Assembly (NCBI GenBank): GCA_021399435.1
Contig: JAJTUP010000001.1
Span: 2,790,001 to 2,854,000, forward strand
Source: Diaporthe sp. PMI_573
Lineage: Eukaryota; Ascomycota; Sordariomycetes; Diaporthales; Diaporthaceae
Length of the DNA: 64,000 nucleotides
Direction: 5' to 3'
In this document: one piece after another, positions 23,616-37,308 of the stretch
Position numbering within the stretch: position 1 is the stretch's first letter
Layout of the letters: each line of letters starts with the position of its first letter
Notes under the pieces: generated by a model
The model's database searches: none
The model's input: the letters and a program-made list of their open reading frames with translations, nothing else
What the model was told of the DNA's origin: nothing
Position numbers and translations under genes: made by a program

Positions 23616-25815
23616 TTTGACGGCACGAGGACTCTGGCATGGGCAAGCACAGTGGTGCTGGGACTGGTACTACTATCTATTGTTTGTAGGAATGGGCAAT
23701 ATAAATGGGCACTTGGAGGCCGACTCCTCGGCAACGTTGAGATAAATGACCGGCGCGGGGTTGCCGGCGCGGTCAGCTACGGCATAGGCACGATGCCCGG
23801 CTACCCCAATTGTGGTTGATCCTGGATCTGCAGCCATGTTGTACCTGGTCAGGTTCATTAATTGGAAATGATTCTTGACATGACTCTCACTTGCAGTCAG
23901 TGCCAATGGTCGGTGTATTTGCAAGCCAGTTGTGAGGGGGGGCTTCGTGTTGTCGCTTTTGCGACATTGCTCGTTGTACAGAGTACAGATAGTGATCCAG
24001 CATGCAGGCCGTCCCTCGGCATGACGTGTATTGATTGCATGGGTGCATATTGTACCACTGTAAGCATCTGGCTGATCTCCAAAACTGCGGGGTAAGAAGA
24101 ACAGATTGGTTTGATCGGTGCGGCAACGTTAATCTGCCAGTGGACTCCAGAGCGGTGATAGTAAACATGCTCGGCAAGAGCCATTCCCGTTTGCACCCAC
24201 ACTGCAACCAGCATTTTAGACTAGCCTGGGATAAATCCGTAGATCTATAAATGGACAATGCCTTGTCCAACAAAATGCCTCAATGCCTCTCCAGCTGCGA
24301 GAGGGCCATGCGTGTAAGATGATTGGATGGTCTTGTGACTTTAGTAAGCACAGCCTTAGGCCGAGGGCTCGTATTACACCTGCACTCTGTTCATCGTATC
24401 AATAAGGACTATGCTCTGCGAAAACTCAGGCTGGGGATTGGAGGAAAAAAGACGTGATCCGCCGGCCATGTATCGTCCAGGGTCGTATCCAGCGATGAGG
24501 CTCAAGTCGTGGTGGGCACGTCTTGCAACCTTAATTTGAAGCTTGACTCCCCCTGACACACTGCTCGTTCAGGGGGGTCGGTAAAAGTCGCCCCTGGCCT
24601 AATCGCTGGCTTCGTCCCATCACGGCATGCTTCAACTGGCTGGTGTTATCCCATTTCTCGAGAGTTGCATGTTTGCATCTCGAAGGGAAATGAGCGGGTT
24701 TTCATACTTCGCCGGCGCATGTCATCTTCAAATCACGGCCATGCGCCCGCCGGCGTTCACGATGGGCTCTCGGAAAAGCGAACCGCCTCACGTCGCAGCA
24801 GCCACCAAAAGCCCCACACTTCAAACAGTCCCGGACGGCCAACCCTGTCACCGTCGCCCTCATCTGAGTGGGTGAGCCCGACAGCAGCCCTTCCATCCCG
24901 TCTCTACCCCTGGCATCCTGGCAAAGATCACACATCAAGTGCGACACCAACGAGACGACCGGCCAACTCAAGCCATTGCCGCTGCGCGCCCCGCCGTCGT
25001 CCCAACTAACACCAACCCGCCAACATCAGGCCAAGATGTGCCTGCAGATCATTTACGCTTGTCAGAGCTTGTCTGGTCTTGACTATTCCTGGGCATCCGC
25101 CATGTGAGAAACGGATCCTCATTGGATCCTCATTGGATCCGTGGTACTGGTCGTCGATCTGCGAACACGCGAACATCATGGGCTTGCCGCGCCGACGCCT
25201 TTGACCGAACCCTTGATAGCATTTCCCTTGCAGCTGCTTCTTTCTCACCCGGTGGCACCCCTGCCGAGGGGTCCATCCTGTCGTGTCTCGGCATGGAGCG
25301 CCTGCTGGACGAACGAGTCCCAGGTCATGCCCGTGGCACCATAATTGCCGTTCTGGGACTGGCGACGTTCCCTCGTGTCTGTCGTGCTCGGCAACGGACC
25401 GGCTGCATTACCGCAGCTCTGCAAGAGTGGATGTCAGGTCTTGGCGATGTTTTCGACATGAGGCATAGGACAAGTCCTGAGGAGCGGCTCTGCACCCCCT
25501 TCCTGCCCCCTCCCCTGGACCACCCCGGCGTCAAGCTCGGGAGAGTCTCGAGAGTTTGAAGAACTAGCTCGCCTAGACCGCTTGACCCTCGACGACGTCG
25601 GCCGACAGGCTTCGCGAACGACTATAAGATCTTCGTCTCATCCGGCGGTAAGACAGAAGATCTCTCACCCCACAACTCACTCATCCAAACATCCTCCCAA
25701 TCGTTCATCCCTTCTCTGTTCTTCAACACAGCTGTGCTGTTTAATTTTACCAGTTCGACATTCACTCGTTAACTCGTCTCTCGTAACACAACCACCTTCT
25801 TTCAAACCAACCAAA
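23616..25815. other. Large divergent intergenic region
   Basis: 2.2 kb between the acyl-CoA synthetase (-) and the small secreted protein (+). No gene is supported. A TATAAG element near 25623 lies about 190 nt before the secreted-protein ATG, and the leader before the ATG is C/A-rich, common for strongly expressed fungal genes. An 11-bp tandem lies at 25113-25140. Confidence 0.45.
25113..25140. repeat. 11-bp tandem, GGATCCTCATT unit
   Basis: Two full copies plus a partial third copy (GGATCC) directly adjacent. It looks like a replication-slippage product; no function is evident. Confidence 0.85.
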
Positions 25816-26404
25816 ATGTATATCAAGACTGCCGTCCTCTTCCTCGCCGCCTCGGCCCTGGCTCTCCCTACGGCCCAGGATGGCAACCACAAGCGTGCCG
25901 CCGTCCTGACCAAGCAGAGCTACGCCGACTTCCAAGTCAGCGACGGAGTTGCTGGAAACGCACTCGCCGAGGTCCAGGCCAAGTTCCCTGTAAGTTCACC
26001 ACCCACCCGAACACCTTGTCACTACCCACACACACAGCGCCGCTTACACACCTGCCTCCCCCCAGATCGACGAGAACGACCTGGCAAATGTCGACCCGGC
26101 CGACGCCCAGATCATCAGCGATGCCAGGGAGGTAGCCGAGAGCGCAGAGGTTGACACGGGCGGCTTCAACGACGCCATCGCCGCGGCCAGCGGCGCCGAC
26201 GCCGACGCCCTCCAGGTCGGCAAGATCAAGAACAAGGTCCTGAAGCTCAAGCTCGAGGTCCTCGACCTGCAGATCCAGCAGGCCCAGGGCGGCAAGGACA
26301 ACACCGCCAAGATCGCCGCCGAGCAGAAGAAGCTCGACAACAACATCGCCACCGACAAGAAGTCTGCCGGCGACGCGAGCCAGGCGGTCGACTTCCAGGG
26401 TTAG
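25816..26404 (+). CDS. Small secreted protein with Kex2-type propeptide
   Basis: Two exons, 25816-25989 and 26066-26404, give 170 aa. The start CCAAAATG is a good fungal context. Residues 1-17 (MYIKTAVLFLAASALAL) are a signal peptide. A dibasic KR at 26-27 after QDGNHKR suggests Kex2 processing. The mature part lacks cysteine. It has an Ala/Asp-rich first half and a Lys/Gln/Leu helical second half (KIKNKVLKLKLEVLDLQIQQA) with coiled-coil character. Similar small secreted proteins are widespread in Sordariomycetes without known function. I do not recognise a named family, so the role is open; an abundant secreted or wall-associated protein is likely. Confidence 0.85.
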
Positions 26405-27420
26405 AAGGATGGTCGGTGCGGACCATGAGGCCTACTCATTCGGTCTCTTTTCTGAAGTTGCAGGAAGGCTACTTTGGGGTGTGAGGATTGGTTTCCAGGA
26501 TCTCTTCTCTATGACTTAGTAATGATGACGGTTGAGGGTTTGGTACCCCAAGTAATGGGATCAATTCAAGTACGATCATGCTCAAAATGCTCTCGTACCT
26601 TGAACTGCACTTGCCGTTGATGTTGTGGTAATCCATTGCTGTACCTCTGAAGCCATGTATGAGAAGCCAAGTTCTTGTGGTATATTTGACACGGTTGTGT
26701 CAAAAAAAAAAAGAGTGCACTCTCAAGCTTCTGTAAGTTGGTCACAATGGCGTGATCTCGAAAAGTAGACGAAACGGCGCCATCTGGTCCTACTGTGCAC
26801 ATTCTCAAGGGTAAAGCTATCTTAGTACCGTTCGGCCACACGAGACGATTGCCGGCGACGGTCGGCAACCGTCCCTCTCTCCCATTGCCTCACATCTTCG
26901 CCCTACAATGCTGTGGCCGCTGCTCCAAGATCAAATTGAGACTCCAACGCCTTCCGCACTAATACTAAACATCAAATCTTCGTGGGAATCCGCTGCCAGT
27001 CTGTATCCTCAGTTCCAAATTAAAATGCTCTATGAACGCCTGTGATATGGAGGAGGGGAAGTAGTGGAGAATAACGAGGAAGTGGTCTTTTGTAGCAAAT
27101 GGCGAGAGATGTGGGATATAATGCGGCCCTTGAAATCTCTCTAGTAACCTTGACTGTGATATCTCACTGGAAAGGCGGATCCAAATCGTTACTGCGAACA
27201 CAACCCTCGCTTTTGTGACTTCATGCCATAGACGACAGGCTCAAGAGGAAAAATCAAGATGAGATAATTTAGTAGGGGTGGTCGTTGGTCACAGCAGTCG
27301 ACAGCGCATTTGGTGTTTAGAACCAGGCATGATAAAATGAAGACGATTGATATCATTGCCAGGCATGCTGCCGATGCTTCTTTCACACACAAAACCTTGA
27401 GCACCACAGCAATCTGACAA
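26405..27420. other. Intergenic region
   Basis: 1 kb with no supported gene. It contains an A-run near 26702-26711. Confidence 0.45.
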
Positions 27421-28037
27421 TCATGCCACACCCCTGAGATTCATGAACAAAGCTTCTTCTAAGTTACCGAGTCCACCCTTGCGCCTCAAGATCACTAATA
27501 TCCCAAACGACACATACCTAACAAGCACAATTCCAATTTGAATCTCAATCAAAATAGCCTTCCCAACATCGACCTTCTCAACATACCATAGAGTGATCTC
27601 AAATACGAAAGCCAGGATCGACCAGTCTGAGAAGAGGATAGGCGTCGACAGGAGGAGACAGTCTATCATCAAGACCAACTCACCTGTTTCGAAGATGAAC
27701 AGAAGCATGGCGGATAACAGGATCGAAGTAACGGCCACAATCGCACAGCTCGTAAATAGGGCCTCCGATGCGCGATAAAGAGCGGTAGTTCTGGGATGAA
27801 ATTCGTCAAAGGTCAAGGCTCCCACCGAAGCGGCGGCTGTCAGCGCTGGGACGATGTTGGTTATGGGAAGCGTTTTTTAATATTCGCCTGCAGACAATGA
27901 GACATCTGCTACTCATATACTTTCCGGACTCTTTCCTAGAATCAGCTACCCTCGGATCATCATGTGCTTGAGACCACCTGCCTGTGAAGTCCGGTCGCAG
28001 GTTAGAAGGTCCTGTTGGCACCGATGATCGGGGGCAT
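27421..28037 (-). pseudogene. Fungal multi-span membrane protein, apparently frameshifted
   Basis: The open part (27825-27421) encodes about 135 residues with three hydrophobic helices: SCAIVAVTSILLSAMLLFIF, then PILFSDWSILAFVFEITLW, then IGIVLVRYVSFGILVIL. The layout, with a conserved ALYRASE segment before the first helix and WYVEK between the later helices, resembles uncharacterised ascomycete membrane proteins. Coding sense continues upstream (ITNIVPALTAAASVGALTF) but is cut by a stop. Removing one base from the six-base A run at 27873-27878 would join it to the frame reaching 28021, and a second shift is needed to reach the ATG at 28037. It is thus either a decayed gene or affected by homopolymer errors. 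N-terminal structure is uncertain. Confidence 0.45.
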
Positions 28038-28508
28038 CACAACGGGCAATGTGGCATGTCCGGTCGACGTTGCGCAAGTGGGGCCAGAAGTTTATAGCAC
28101 TTTGGAACTATTGAAGTCTTCCTGTGGTAGCTACTTCAAACGTTTGAAATAGAACGGACAAGGTGTCTTCGAAGGACGACTCGAGACGCGAACCACAGCG
28201 GTGACCTACTCCTACGCATTTATCTGTGAGTGACGAATGCACCACGTGCGGGAAACGGATCGGCGTCAAACTGCATGATGGACCGTTTTTGGCATGGCCG
28301 CATCTCGCTTGTAAAGAGGTCAGACTGAGAATTTCTCACGGGCCCGGGCTCTTTTTGCCTTACGCATAACGTGCGCCACACACCACTTCTTACCTGCTCG
28401 ACACAGGATGCCCCACGCTTGCCCAGGCAATTTAGTCTCTGCCTCCTTAAGAACACTATCTAATCATTAAAACTCTGAGGTCTTCTGTCGGTTCGCTTCA
28501 AGCACACG
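28038..28508. other. Divergent intergenic region
   Basis: 470 nt between the membrane-protein remnant (-) and the HET gene (+). No gene is seen. Confidence 0.5.
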
Positions 28509-30425
28509 ATGGCAACAGATGACGAAGAACCCAAGTCGATGTCGATCGGGCCTACTTCGCAGTCCATCTGCCGGGAGGCACCTGGAAGGAATGACCGCGA
28601 TGTCTGTGACTCAGGATCTCTCACAGGTTACCGATTGCGCGAAGGTAAATTGAGAGAAATCAAGCGGTCGGCAAAACGTGGGTGCCGAGCTTGTGCAGCC
28701 GTACAAAAATTCGCCAGAACGTTAGAGAAAGCAAATGGAGGGCCCTCATACCGATTTTTTCCCTAGTTCAGGATGTCGAGACTATCGCTCAAGACTTAAT
28801 TTCACGGTTCCATGCAAGGACAGGGACATTGAGTGCGAGTCCTTCGTGGCAAGCGGTGTTCCCGCTGGACAGGAACTGACTAACCTCGACAAGCCGAAGT
28901 CTTTCTCGCGCCGTGGTATTTCACCAATGAGGATACCATCGGGAGATACCTCTAGTGAAACAGCTTTCCGTACTCTGAAGCGTTGGATCTTTCAGTGCCA
29001 TACACACCATAAGTTTTGTGATTCCACTGGAGAGAAGACACTACCACACCGAGTCCTGGAAATCGAGTTTCTGGAGCCGCTATGCATTCGAGTGGTAGAA
29101 CATAGCTCTCGAAGTGAGAGATGCGCGTGTCTTAGCCACCGGTGGGCGGAATCCGTGACCAGATCGAAGTCTCTTACGACGCAGAATCTTGAGCTTTACA
29201 TGGCAGGGAGACCAGGGAACAAACTTTACCCGCTCGTCAGGGATGCTATCACAGCAGCGTTTAGGCTCGACCTCCGCTTTATTTTGATAGATTGTTATTG
29301 CATCCTCCAGGACGATGAGGAAGATTGGGAGAAAGCGGCAGCTAATATGGCTTCCATCGATGCACACGCCTTCTTAACCTTATCCGCCACTTCCTCTGTA
29401 AACGGACGTAGCATGTTCTCTACTACTCCGCCAGATTTCCGGGAAATGCAGATCGCAGAAATCGACGGGGCAGTCATACTCGTAAGAAAGCAACTGAGGC
29501 ACCCTTGTGAGACAACTTATCTTGGCAAGGAAACTGTGCCTGGGTTTTCCAGGAACGGCTTCTATCCAACAGATTTATCCACTTCACAACGGATGAAATA
29601 TTCTGGGAATGTCGGGAAAGCACTTGGTGTGAATGTGGGTCAGGAGAAAGGAACCGGGCACGATGGAGGACCAATACTTTCCATGGCGCTTCGAAACCAG
29701 AAATGGGAGGATATTGCTGCACAATACGACCATACACAACTATCATTCGAGAAGGACAGGGTGCCCGCGCTCTCTGGGGTGACTAAACATTACGGTGAAC
29801 GGCATTTAAAGACTTACGTGGCAGGCTTGTGGAGGGAGGAACTACCGGAGACGTTGGCGTGGTGGAAGTATGTCCCAGAGGATGACCCGGGCCTGCGGCC
29901 ACTCCATGTGACTGCACCCACTTGGTCATGGTTATCATTGCCTCGCGGAGAATTAGTTTTCCCGAACGGACCTACGACATCTATTCGCCTGGTGACCTGT
30001 GTCACAAAACCCCCCGGGTGCAGACATTTACGCAGGGGCCAACCGCACTGAAATCACAGTTGAAGGGCCTGTGCTAGACTTGAGGATCTTCCCTCCCGAA
30101 CGACCAAGGGACCGGTACGTTGTCGGGATGACGGACGACGCTTTCCTCATAATGCATCCTGACTTCAACCTAAACCCAGAGGATCCGACGAGGTACCGAG
30201 CCGTGCCATATGGTACGTCATGTTCGCTCCTGATTTTTTTCCAATAATGTGGATCCACCGGGCCGAGAGCTATGTTTTGGTATCCTACTGGTCCAGGTGA
30301 ACAGCCCGGAAAGTAACATGGCGGTGTTTGAACGTATCGGGTTTCTCACCTATGCTGATCTCCACCCATCCCGCCTGGTTGAGCCTGGCAAACTTGCGGA
30401 TTATCGTGGGGGGAATTCCCTTTAG
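28509..30425 (+). pseudogene. HET (heterokaryon incompatibility) domain protein, three frameshifts
   Basis: Coding sense runs from ATG 28509 to TAG 30423-30425 over four segments in successive frames, about 640 residues. HET-domain blocks are CACLSHRW near 29128, FILIDCYCILQDDEEDW near 29279, and FLTLSATSS with NGRSMF near 29371-29415. An N-terminal CRAC motif and a C-terminal TWSWLS and FERIGF are also typical. Each break is a single extra base in a homopolymer: T6 at 28755-28760, C6 at 30010-30015 and T7 at 30234-30240. No internal stop exists besides those caused by the shifts. HET proteins trigger cell death on non-self fusion and are often inactivated in populations. Either a recent pseudogene or sequencing error; flanking genes are intact, favouring the former. 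Confidence 0.85.
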
Positions 30426-30799
30426 GTACAAAAGGACCACCAGTTCCCGTGGAGTGGCTTTTGCGTAAGGTTGAGAGGAGAGAGGTCACAATCATTTGAT
30501 GGTGAAGTTCGTTATTTTTTCGACACTGTGTTCAATGTGAAGCGATAAAGTGTAATATGCACCTGGGCGGCATTTGCATCCGGCCATCTGCGTAGAAGGT
30601 CATAGAGACAGCTGGAGCGTCATGCGCCGTTGTACTAGATAATGTATAAAAGACACCAAAAGTGAATTTTGACCTAATATATCTGTTCTGTGATTATATT
30701 ACCAAATCTATAGGCGAGATGCTTATAAGTCATGTACCTCAACCTCAAAACCGATCAGAAGACTCAGATCTTTGCTTCCAACCCATGATGGTGGCTTAT
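30426..30799. other. Intergenic region between convergent genes
   Basis: 374 nt between the 3' ends of the HET gene and the siderophore transporter. It is AT-rich. No gene is seen. Confidence 0.5.
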
Positions 30800-32638
30800 T
30801 TAAATCAGCACACCCTTGTTCTGCTTCCTGTCAACGTTGTAGTTCTTCCAGACTGCAATGCTGGGGATGGCGAGAACCAAGATGGCAGTGGCAGCGATAC
30901 AGCTCTGCTTCTGGTAGTAGCCCCAGGCAGAATCGATGGCCGTGCGGACGGCGCTGCCAACGGGGTACGTCTTCTGCGTGAGATACCCGCCGGTGACGAT
31001 TTCCATGTACCCGGCCTTGGCCTCTGCGGGGAGCGCCCTGAGCAGCGCCTGGGGGAACGTGTTGTTAAAGATAGCTCCGGTAGTGGCGAGGCCGATGGCG
31101 CCCCCGATGTTGGAGGCCAGGCCTATCAGGGACAACATCATGGGCACGCCGTCGCGGTCGGAGGCTGCCATCACAGCCATGTCCTGGCTGATGACGAGTG
31201 TGCCGCCAGCAAAGGCGATGAAGATCTGGCACATGACCAGGTAGCCGATGCCCTGATCGGCACCGCGGAAGTGGATCATGAGGCCGGCACCGAGCATCAT
31301 CAACGGCAGGCCGAAGAACAGCGCGGTGTACTTGAAGTGCCTGGTCTGTCGCACCCAGATACCGAATAGGACGCTCCAGAATGTGGACCCGACATTGTAG
31401 ATCTGGCCCATGTATCCGCCCATTGCCAAATCGAGGTCGTACACAACTATAACGAAGTTCTGGTAGTATAGATCCCATGAGTAGAAACTGAAGTACAGGA
31501 TGGCGGACAGGCAACAGGCACCTGTGACTGTGCGGCTCCTGAACAGTTCCCAGCGGATGAAGTGGTGACGAGCAAAGTATCGCTCCCACACGTAGAACGC
31601 GGGAAACAGGCAGACGCCGACTACAAGCATGGCAATAAACTTGGCCGAGGAGTAGCCTGCCTTTCCGTACTGCTCCAGGGAGAAGGGCAGCAGGAAGAGG
31701 ATAAAGGCGGCCATGAGTATCACGCAGCCGACAATGTCGAACTCATGGCAATAATGGACGAAAGACTGGGCAAAGCTGCGGCCGCTCTTCTCACGCTTGA
31801 AGAGGCCCATCTTCTGGGCCTTGAGCGAGTAGAACTTGAAGACAAGGGCCAGGGGCGTGAAGACAAAGAACATGACGATGGTGAAGACGCCGTAGCCCCA
31901 GCGCCAGGTGGTCAGGTTCAGCAGACTCTGTGCAGCCAGAGGGGCGGTGAAGGCGGTGCAGATGAAGGGGGTGCCGACAAACGCGAAGGCGAAGGCTCGG
32001 TTCCGCAGGCCGGAAGTGTCGGCGACGAAGACGTCCATGATCAGGTAGATGGCGTCGTAGCCGACCCAGTAGATGACATATCCAGCAGCGTACGCGTCAG
32101 GGCCGTTGCTGGTAGCAATGATAATCATGCCGATCAGGTAGACCCAGACGAAGAAGAAGAAACCCTCGGCACGGCCCCAGATGTTGAGGAGCTTCGCGAT
32201 GGGGAGCTTGATGACGCCGCCGACGACGGTGGCGAGGATGTTGGCAGTCTCGATCTGGGGCGCGGACATGAACTTGGCGTAGGCGTTCATGTTGAGGATG
32301 GTGGTTGTGCCCTGCTGCAGGGCAAGCATGAAGAAACAGACCCATATCCAGGCGTAGGTAGCATACAGGGCCCATTTCGGCCAGACGAGGGCGGCAGCCT
32401 CGGCCTTCTGCACACCAAGGGCGGCACCCGCGGTGACATGGTCGGGATTGGCTTGGATCTCCTTCTCGTTGATCTCCTCTAAACTGGCCCTCGAGGACGA
32501 GTTCGCCTCCAGCTGGGGGATGCCAGGCCCCTCAACATCGTGCTCGTTCTTGGTGTCAGCCGCTGGAGAGCCGTCCTGCTCGGTTGATGCGACGATGTTT
32601 GTGTCGTGAGGCAGCTTGAACTTGTCGAGGAACCTCAT
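30800..32638 (-). CDS. Siderophore-iron transporter, MFS (Sit/Mir type)
   Basis: Single exon of 612 aa from ATG 32638 ([12 protein letters not shown]); an upstream in-frame extension is possible but lacks family features. A polar, acidic N-terminus of about 90 residues precedes roughly 14 hydrophobic helices. Family-typical stretches include [15 protein letters not shown], the acidic/aromatic loop [18 protein letters not shown], and the C-terminal [17 protein letters not shown] before the last helix. These match fungal siderophore-iron transporters, which import ferric siderophores across the plasma or vesicle membrane by proton symport. A GATA-type iron-repressor motif lies about 630 nt upstream (33267-33275), fitting derepression when iron is scarce. 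Which siderophore is carried cannot be read from sequence. Confidence 0.93.
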   Translation of the reverse strand: MRFLDKFKLPHDTNIVASTEQDGSPAADTKNEHDVEGPGIPQLEANSSSRASLEEINEKEIQANPDHVTAGAALGVQKAEAAALVWPKWALYATYAWIWVCFFMLALQQGTTTILNMNAYAKFMSAPQIETANILATVVGGVIKLPIAKLLNIWGRAEGFFFFVWVYLIGMIIIATSNGPDAYAAGYVIYWVGYDAIYLIMDVFVADTSGLRNRAFAFAFVGTPFICTAFTAPLAAQSLLNLTTWRWGYGVFTIVMFFVFTPLALVFKFYSLKAQKMGLFKREKSGRSFAQSFVHYCHEFDIVGCVILMAAFILFLLPFSLEQYGKAGYSSAKFIAMLVVGVCLFPAFYVWERYFARHHFIRWELFRSRTVTGACCLSAILYFSFYSWDLYYQNFVIVVYDLDLAMGGYMGQIYNVGSTFWSVLFGIWVRQTRHFKYTALFFGLPLMMLGAGLMIHFRGADQGIGYLVMCQIFIAFAGGTLVISQDMAVMAASDRDGVPMMLSLIGLASNIGGAIGLATTGAIFNNTFPQALLRALPAEAKAGYMEIVTGGYLTQKTYPVGSAVRTAIDSAWGYYQKQSCIAATAILVLAIPSIAVWKNYNVDRKQNKGVLI

Positions 32639-33266
32639 CGTGGGCAGCTCTCTGCGTTCTTGAAGGCGCCATGTTTGAGTCAGTGAAGTCAAGACCAGGG
32701 CGTTTAGTATATGTGCTTGTGCCACCTCAAGAGGGCTTCATAGTCGACAGGGGATCCACAGTTATGAGCATGGGGTGCAGATAATTTATTTTCTTACCTC
32801 AGTCTTCAAAGGCCCGTTTTTGGTTTCGCCGATCAGACATGGGAAAGGGCGGGAAACGACTTCGGGGGTTGTGTGACGAGAAATCAGAGAAAGTAAGGAC
32901 GCCGATCACTGGCGGATCCTGGCGTGATTCCACGAGAAGAGACGGGGGTGTAGACCATACTTGTACTCTGCTCCACGCTTGTGTACACACACAACCCGGT
33001 CGATCTCTGGACAGAGACCGTCTGAGTTTTTCCCCGACTAGTGACAGATGGGGGAGGGCCCCAGGATGCGGCATGCTACACAACCTACTGCGCAGCCATG
33101 TCAGTCATGGTCATATGGGCGTGCAACGCTCCCCACCTCCCGCTGCAGGTGCTGGGAAGGGTGCTGTTGAGGGTGTCGACTGCCTGGCCCAATGAGTGGG
33201 ACGGTGGACGGGAACCGAAAGCCATACCACCAAGGCCACTGGCCAGTCCAAAGCCCAGCGCGGGCA

Positions 33267-33275
33267 ATCTGATAA
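33267..33275 (+). promoter_or_regulatory. Extended GATA motif matching SreA/Sre1/Fep1 iron-repressor consensus
   Basis: The sequence ATCTGATAA matches the published ATCWGATAA consensus of fungal iron-responsive GATA repressors. It lies about 630 nt upstream of the siderophore transporter ATG, the type of gene these repressors control. A simpler AGATAA core is nearer the gene at 32779-32784. Function is inferred from motif and context. Confidence 0.6.
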
Positions 33276-34363
33276 GATTAGATGTGCCTACCAACAAGGC
33301 ACCTCCCTTCCTTCGGCCTACCACCGTTGGCCCGGATCGTCAGACCAGGAGCCATCGTGCCATCCATCTCAGGATCTGTCCCGTTGTCTCAGTGCATTTT
33401 TGGTTAGTTTTCTCGCTAGCCCGTCCGAAGTTTCTGCTTTTCCGCAGGCCGTCTCCAAATACGGCGCCGACCGTTCCGACGATCTGCCTGGAGCTGTGTC
33501 TTTGGGTGTGTCCCGTCCCAACTCGCCTGACGAGGATGCACAAAATTGGGACGGACCGACTGGGCGGGGAAGCTTGACCGTGGCGAGCAGAAGCTTATTT
33601 GCCTCGCCTGCGGCACTACAGAGTACCTCCCTGCATCGGCACATTGGCAAACCGCATTGGCAGGGACCGAGCTTGGCGCATCTCTTGCCGCCGCCAATGT
33701 CGAGCACTCCTTCAACTGACTTGCGGGTGGAATGTGATGTTGCATGGCAGGTCAAGTGGGTTCTTTTCAGCCGCAGAGGCAACCCGTCAAATTGGCACGG
33801 GCAAACAATCAAGGCCACCGGGCGAATAAGCTTCTTTCAACAGGACCAACTCAACGAGTAAGTGGGAACATACGAGGCATGGCCTTCATGGGCAACCAAG
33901 ACGTGGCCCACTCCGCACCTCGGAGCCCTCAACACAAGAGGCCCGACAGCCCGACCGGTCGCAGTGGGTCACTGGCAGATACGAGCAGATATACAGACCT
34001 CCCCACGGGCATCAGCAGACGAAGCATGTGGCGATGGCGGCTACCTCCCAACTCTCCAATCAGAACACAATTCTGGGATATAGGACGAGTCAGGATTCAG
34101 CACGAGGCAGCTCCCTCCCGGATAATACCTCTACCTGGCTTACTGGCCAAAGCGACAAACACAAGTATCGATGAGCGCCGTTTAGTCTTTGAGTTCCACA
34201 TCCAGCTTTTAGAAGGCTTTTCAATGAGGATTTGGCGGAGAAGAGGCCAGGCATTGCGCCGGGCTGATGGCGGCGACCAGCCAAGTCCCGAGGTTGATGG
34301 TGGCAGGGGTGGAGGACGCACCAACCGTCCTCGCAGATAGACGCAGGTGACACGGCGAGGACA

Positions 34364-34387
34364 CTTTTTTTTTTTTTTTTTTTTTTT
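34364..34387. repeat. Poly-T homopolymer, 24 nt
   Basis: Uninterrupted T run about 220 nt downstream (3') of the FDH stop, in the gap between FDH and the siderophore transporter. No flanking retroelement sequence or target-site duplication was recognised. Confidence 0.9.
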
Positions 34388-34607
34388 GCACTCGTGGAGC
34401 ACGGCTGCACTTTGGAATATCTTCATTGACACCATTTTCCCATGAATTCTTTTGATCGGCGCAACAATCTCATTTCACACCACACAACACACCCTTTGCC
34501 CACACCACAACGCCGCACCCACCACACCCCAAACTCTCTCGCTCCCACATCCCAGACTTTTGACTATGCTAAACTGCTAAACATTTTCCAACCAAAACGA
34601 CACCCTT

Positions 34608-36225
<1,618 letters not shown>

Positions 36226-37308
36226 CTTGATGTGTGGTGAGGAGTGTCTGTTTGGGGGAGGAGTAAATGGGTGAAATGAGGAAGGACGGAAGCAGAAGTT
36301 TCAAAGAGGAGTACTACTGGCTTTTACTTTATTAGTAGTGTGTCAGGCCAAGATACGATGTCGGCATGATCACGGGTCTATGGCCACCGTTCGTGCTGAG
36401 GAGGTGGGGCTCCGTACTACATAGCTTAAATCCGTCTACCGTATCTGTGCAGTCCTGTTCCAGCCCCGCGCCAGCAAAACTTCAACTGTCGAACAAGACA
36501 TTGGCTGCCCAATACCGTCTTGCCTCTCCAGGGATCCAATGGCATTGAGCACCGTTGCGTGGTAAGACTTGCGCAACTTTCGGCGAAGGTTGCCCTGTGA
36601 CGTATGACAGGATGGCGGGGTAGCTTCGCCCGCCCGTGTCGCGCCAAGCTGCGGCGGCATTCGGGAAGTCGGCGTTCTGTGCGCTGCTCGCTGTGACTCG
36701 AGGCGCTGAACTTCGCTTGGTAATGAGGGACACGGCCTGCGGATATACTGGGGCGCAAGTTTTCTCCGCAGGATCAAGATAGCAAAAGGCAGCCTAGACT
36801 ACACCGGTCGTCTTTGATCAATGGGGCCATCGATATCAGCCTCAATCCAATGCTCCGGTGCAGTCGATGACAATTTAAAACACCTGACGATGTGATACCC
36901 ACTTCTGTACCTTCGAGCTTACATGTTTGAACCGCTCACTTACCGCTTGTCTTGCGTTATACTGCGTTACCCGCTAACGTGTCTGTTCGCTGGACTTATG
37001 CGCAGCCAGTCTTGAGAGCGGACGCTGTAGAATCACTTGGCTCACTGAGGACGTCTTCTCACAGGTCCTTGATGGCTCACCGTCTCGCAACTAGCGTTGC
37101 GGCGCTGGCGGCCAGCTTGTGGTGATGGATGAGGTAGGTCGCGCTGGTCCTTCGAGGATGCGCTTATATCTGGGGAGGTGTGTCAAGTCATGGACCTGGC
37201 ACGCCTTTCTGCAGTCCGCCTCTTGACAATATCTCGCTTCACGTCCAATTCCAGATCTCTCCTGGCATCCTTCATACCAGCCAGCTCACCGTACAAGGAG
37301 CATTTACT
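36226..37308. other. Divergent intergenic region
   Basis: 1.1 kb between the formaldehyde dehydrogenase gene (-) and the 2EXR pseudogene (+). No gene is seen. Confidence 0.5.

Larger units (their letters stand above)
32639..34607. other. Intergenic region upstream of siderophore transporter
   Basis: 2 kb holding the transporter promoter, an AGATAA core at 32779-32784, an extended GATA motif at 33267-33275 and a 24-nt poly-T at 34364-34387. Scattered frames of 100-200 codons show no family features. Confidence 0.45.

Noticed and set aside
30000..30032. A 32-nt GT...AG intron at the second HET frameshift
   Set aside because: Far shorter than any other intron here (50 nt minimum), no branch site, and it would remove conserved sense; a one-base shift in C6 explains it better.
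32840..34340. Plus-strand frames between the siderophore transporter and FDH genes
   Set aside because: Overlapping short frames in all phases, without domain or splice order; this interval serves as promoter for the transporter.
34364..34387. Poly-T run as the tail of a retroposed gene
   Set aside because: No processed-gene sequence or target-site duplication was seen next to it.
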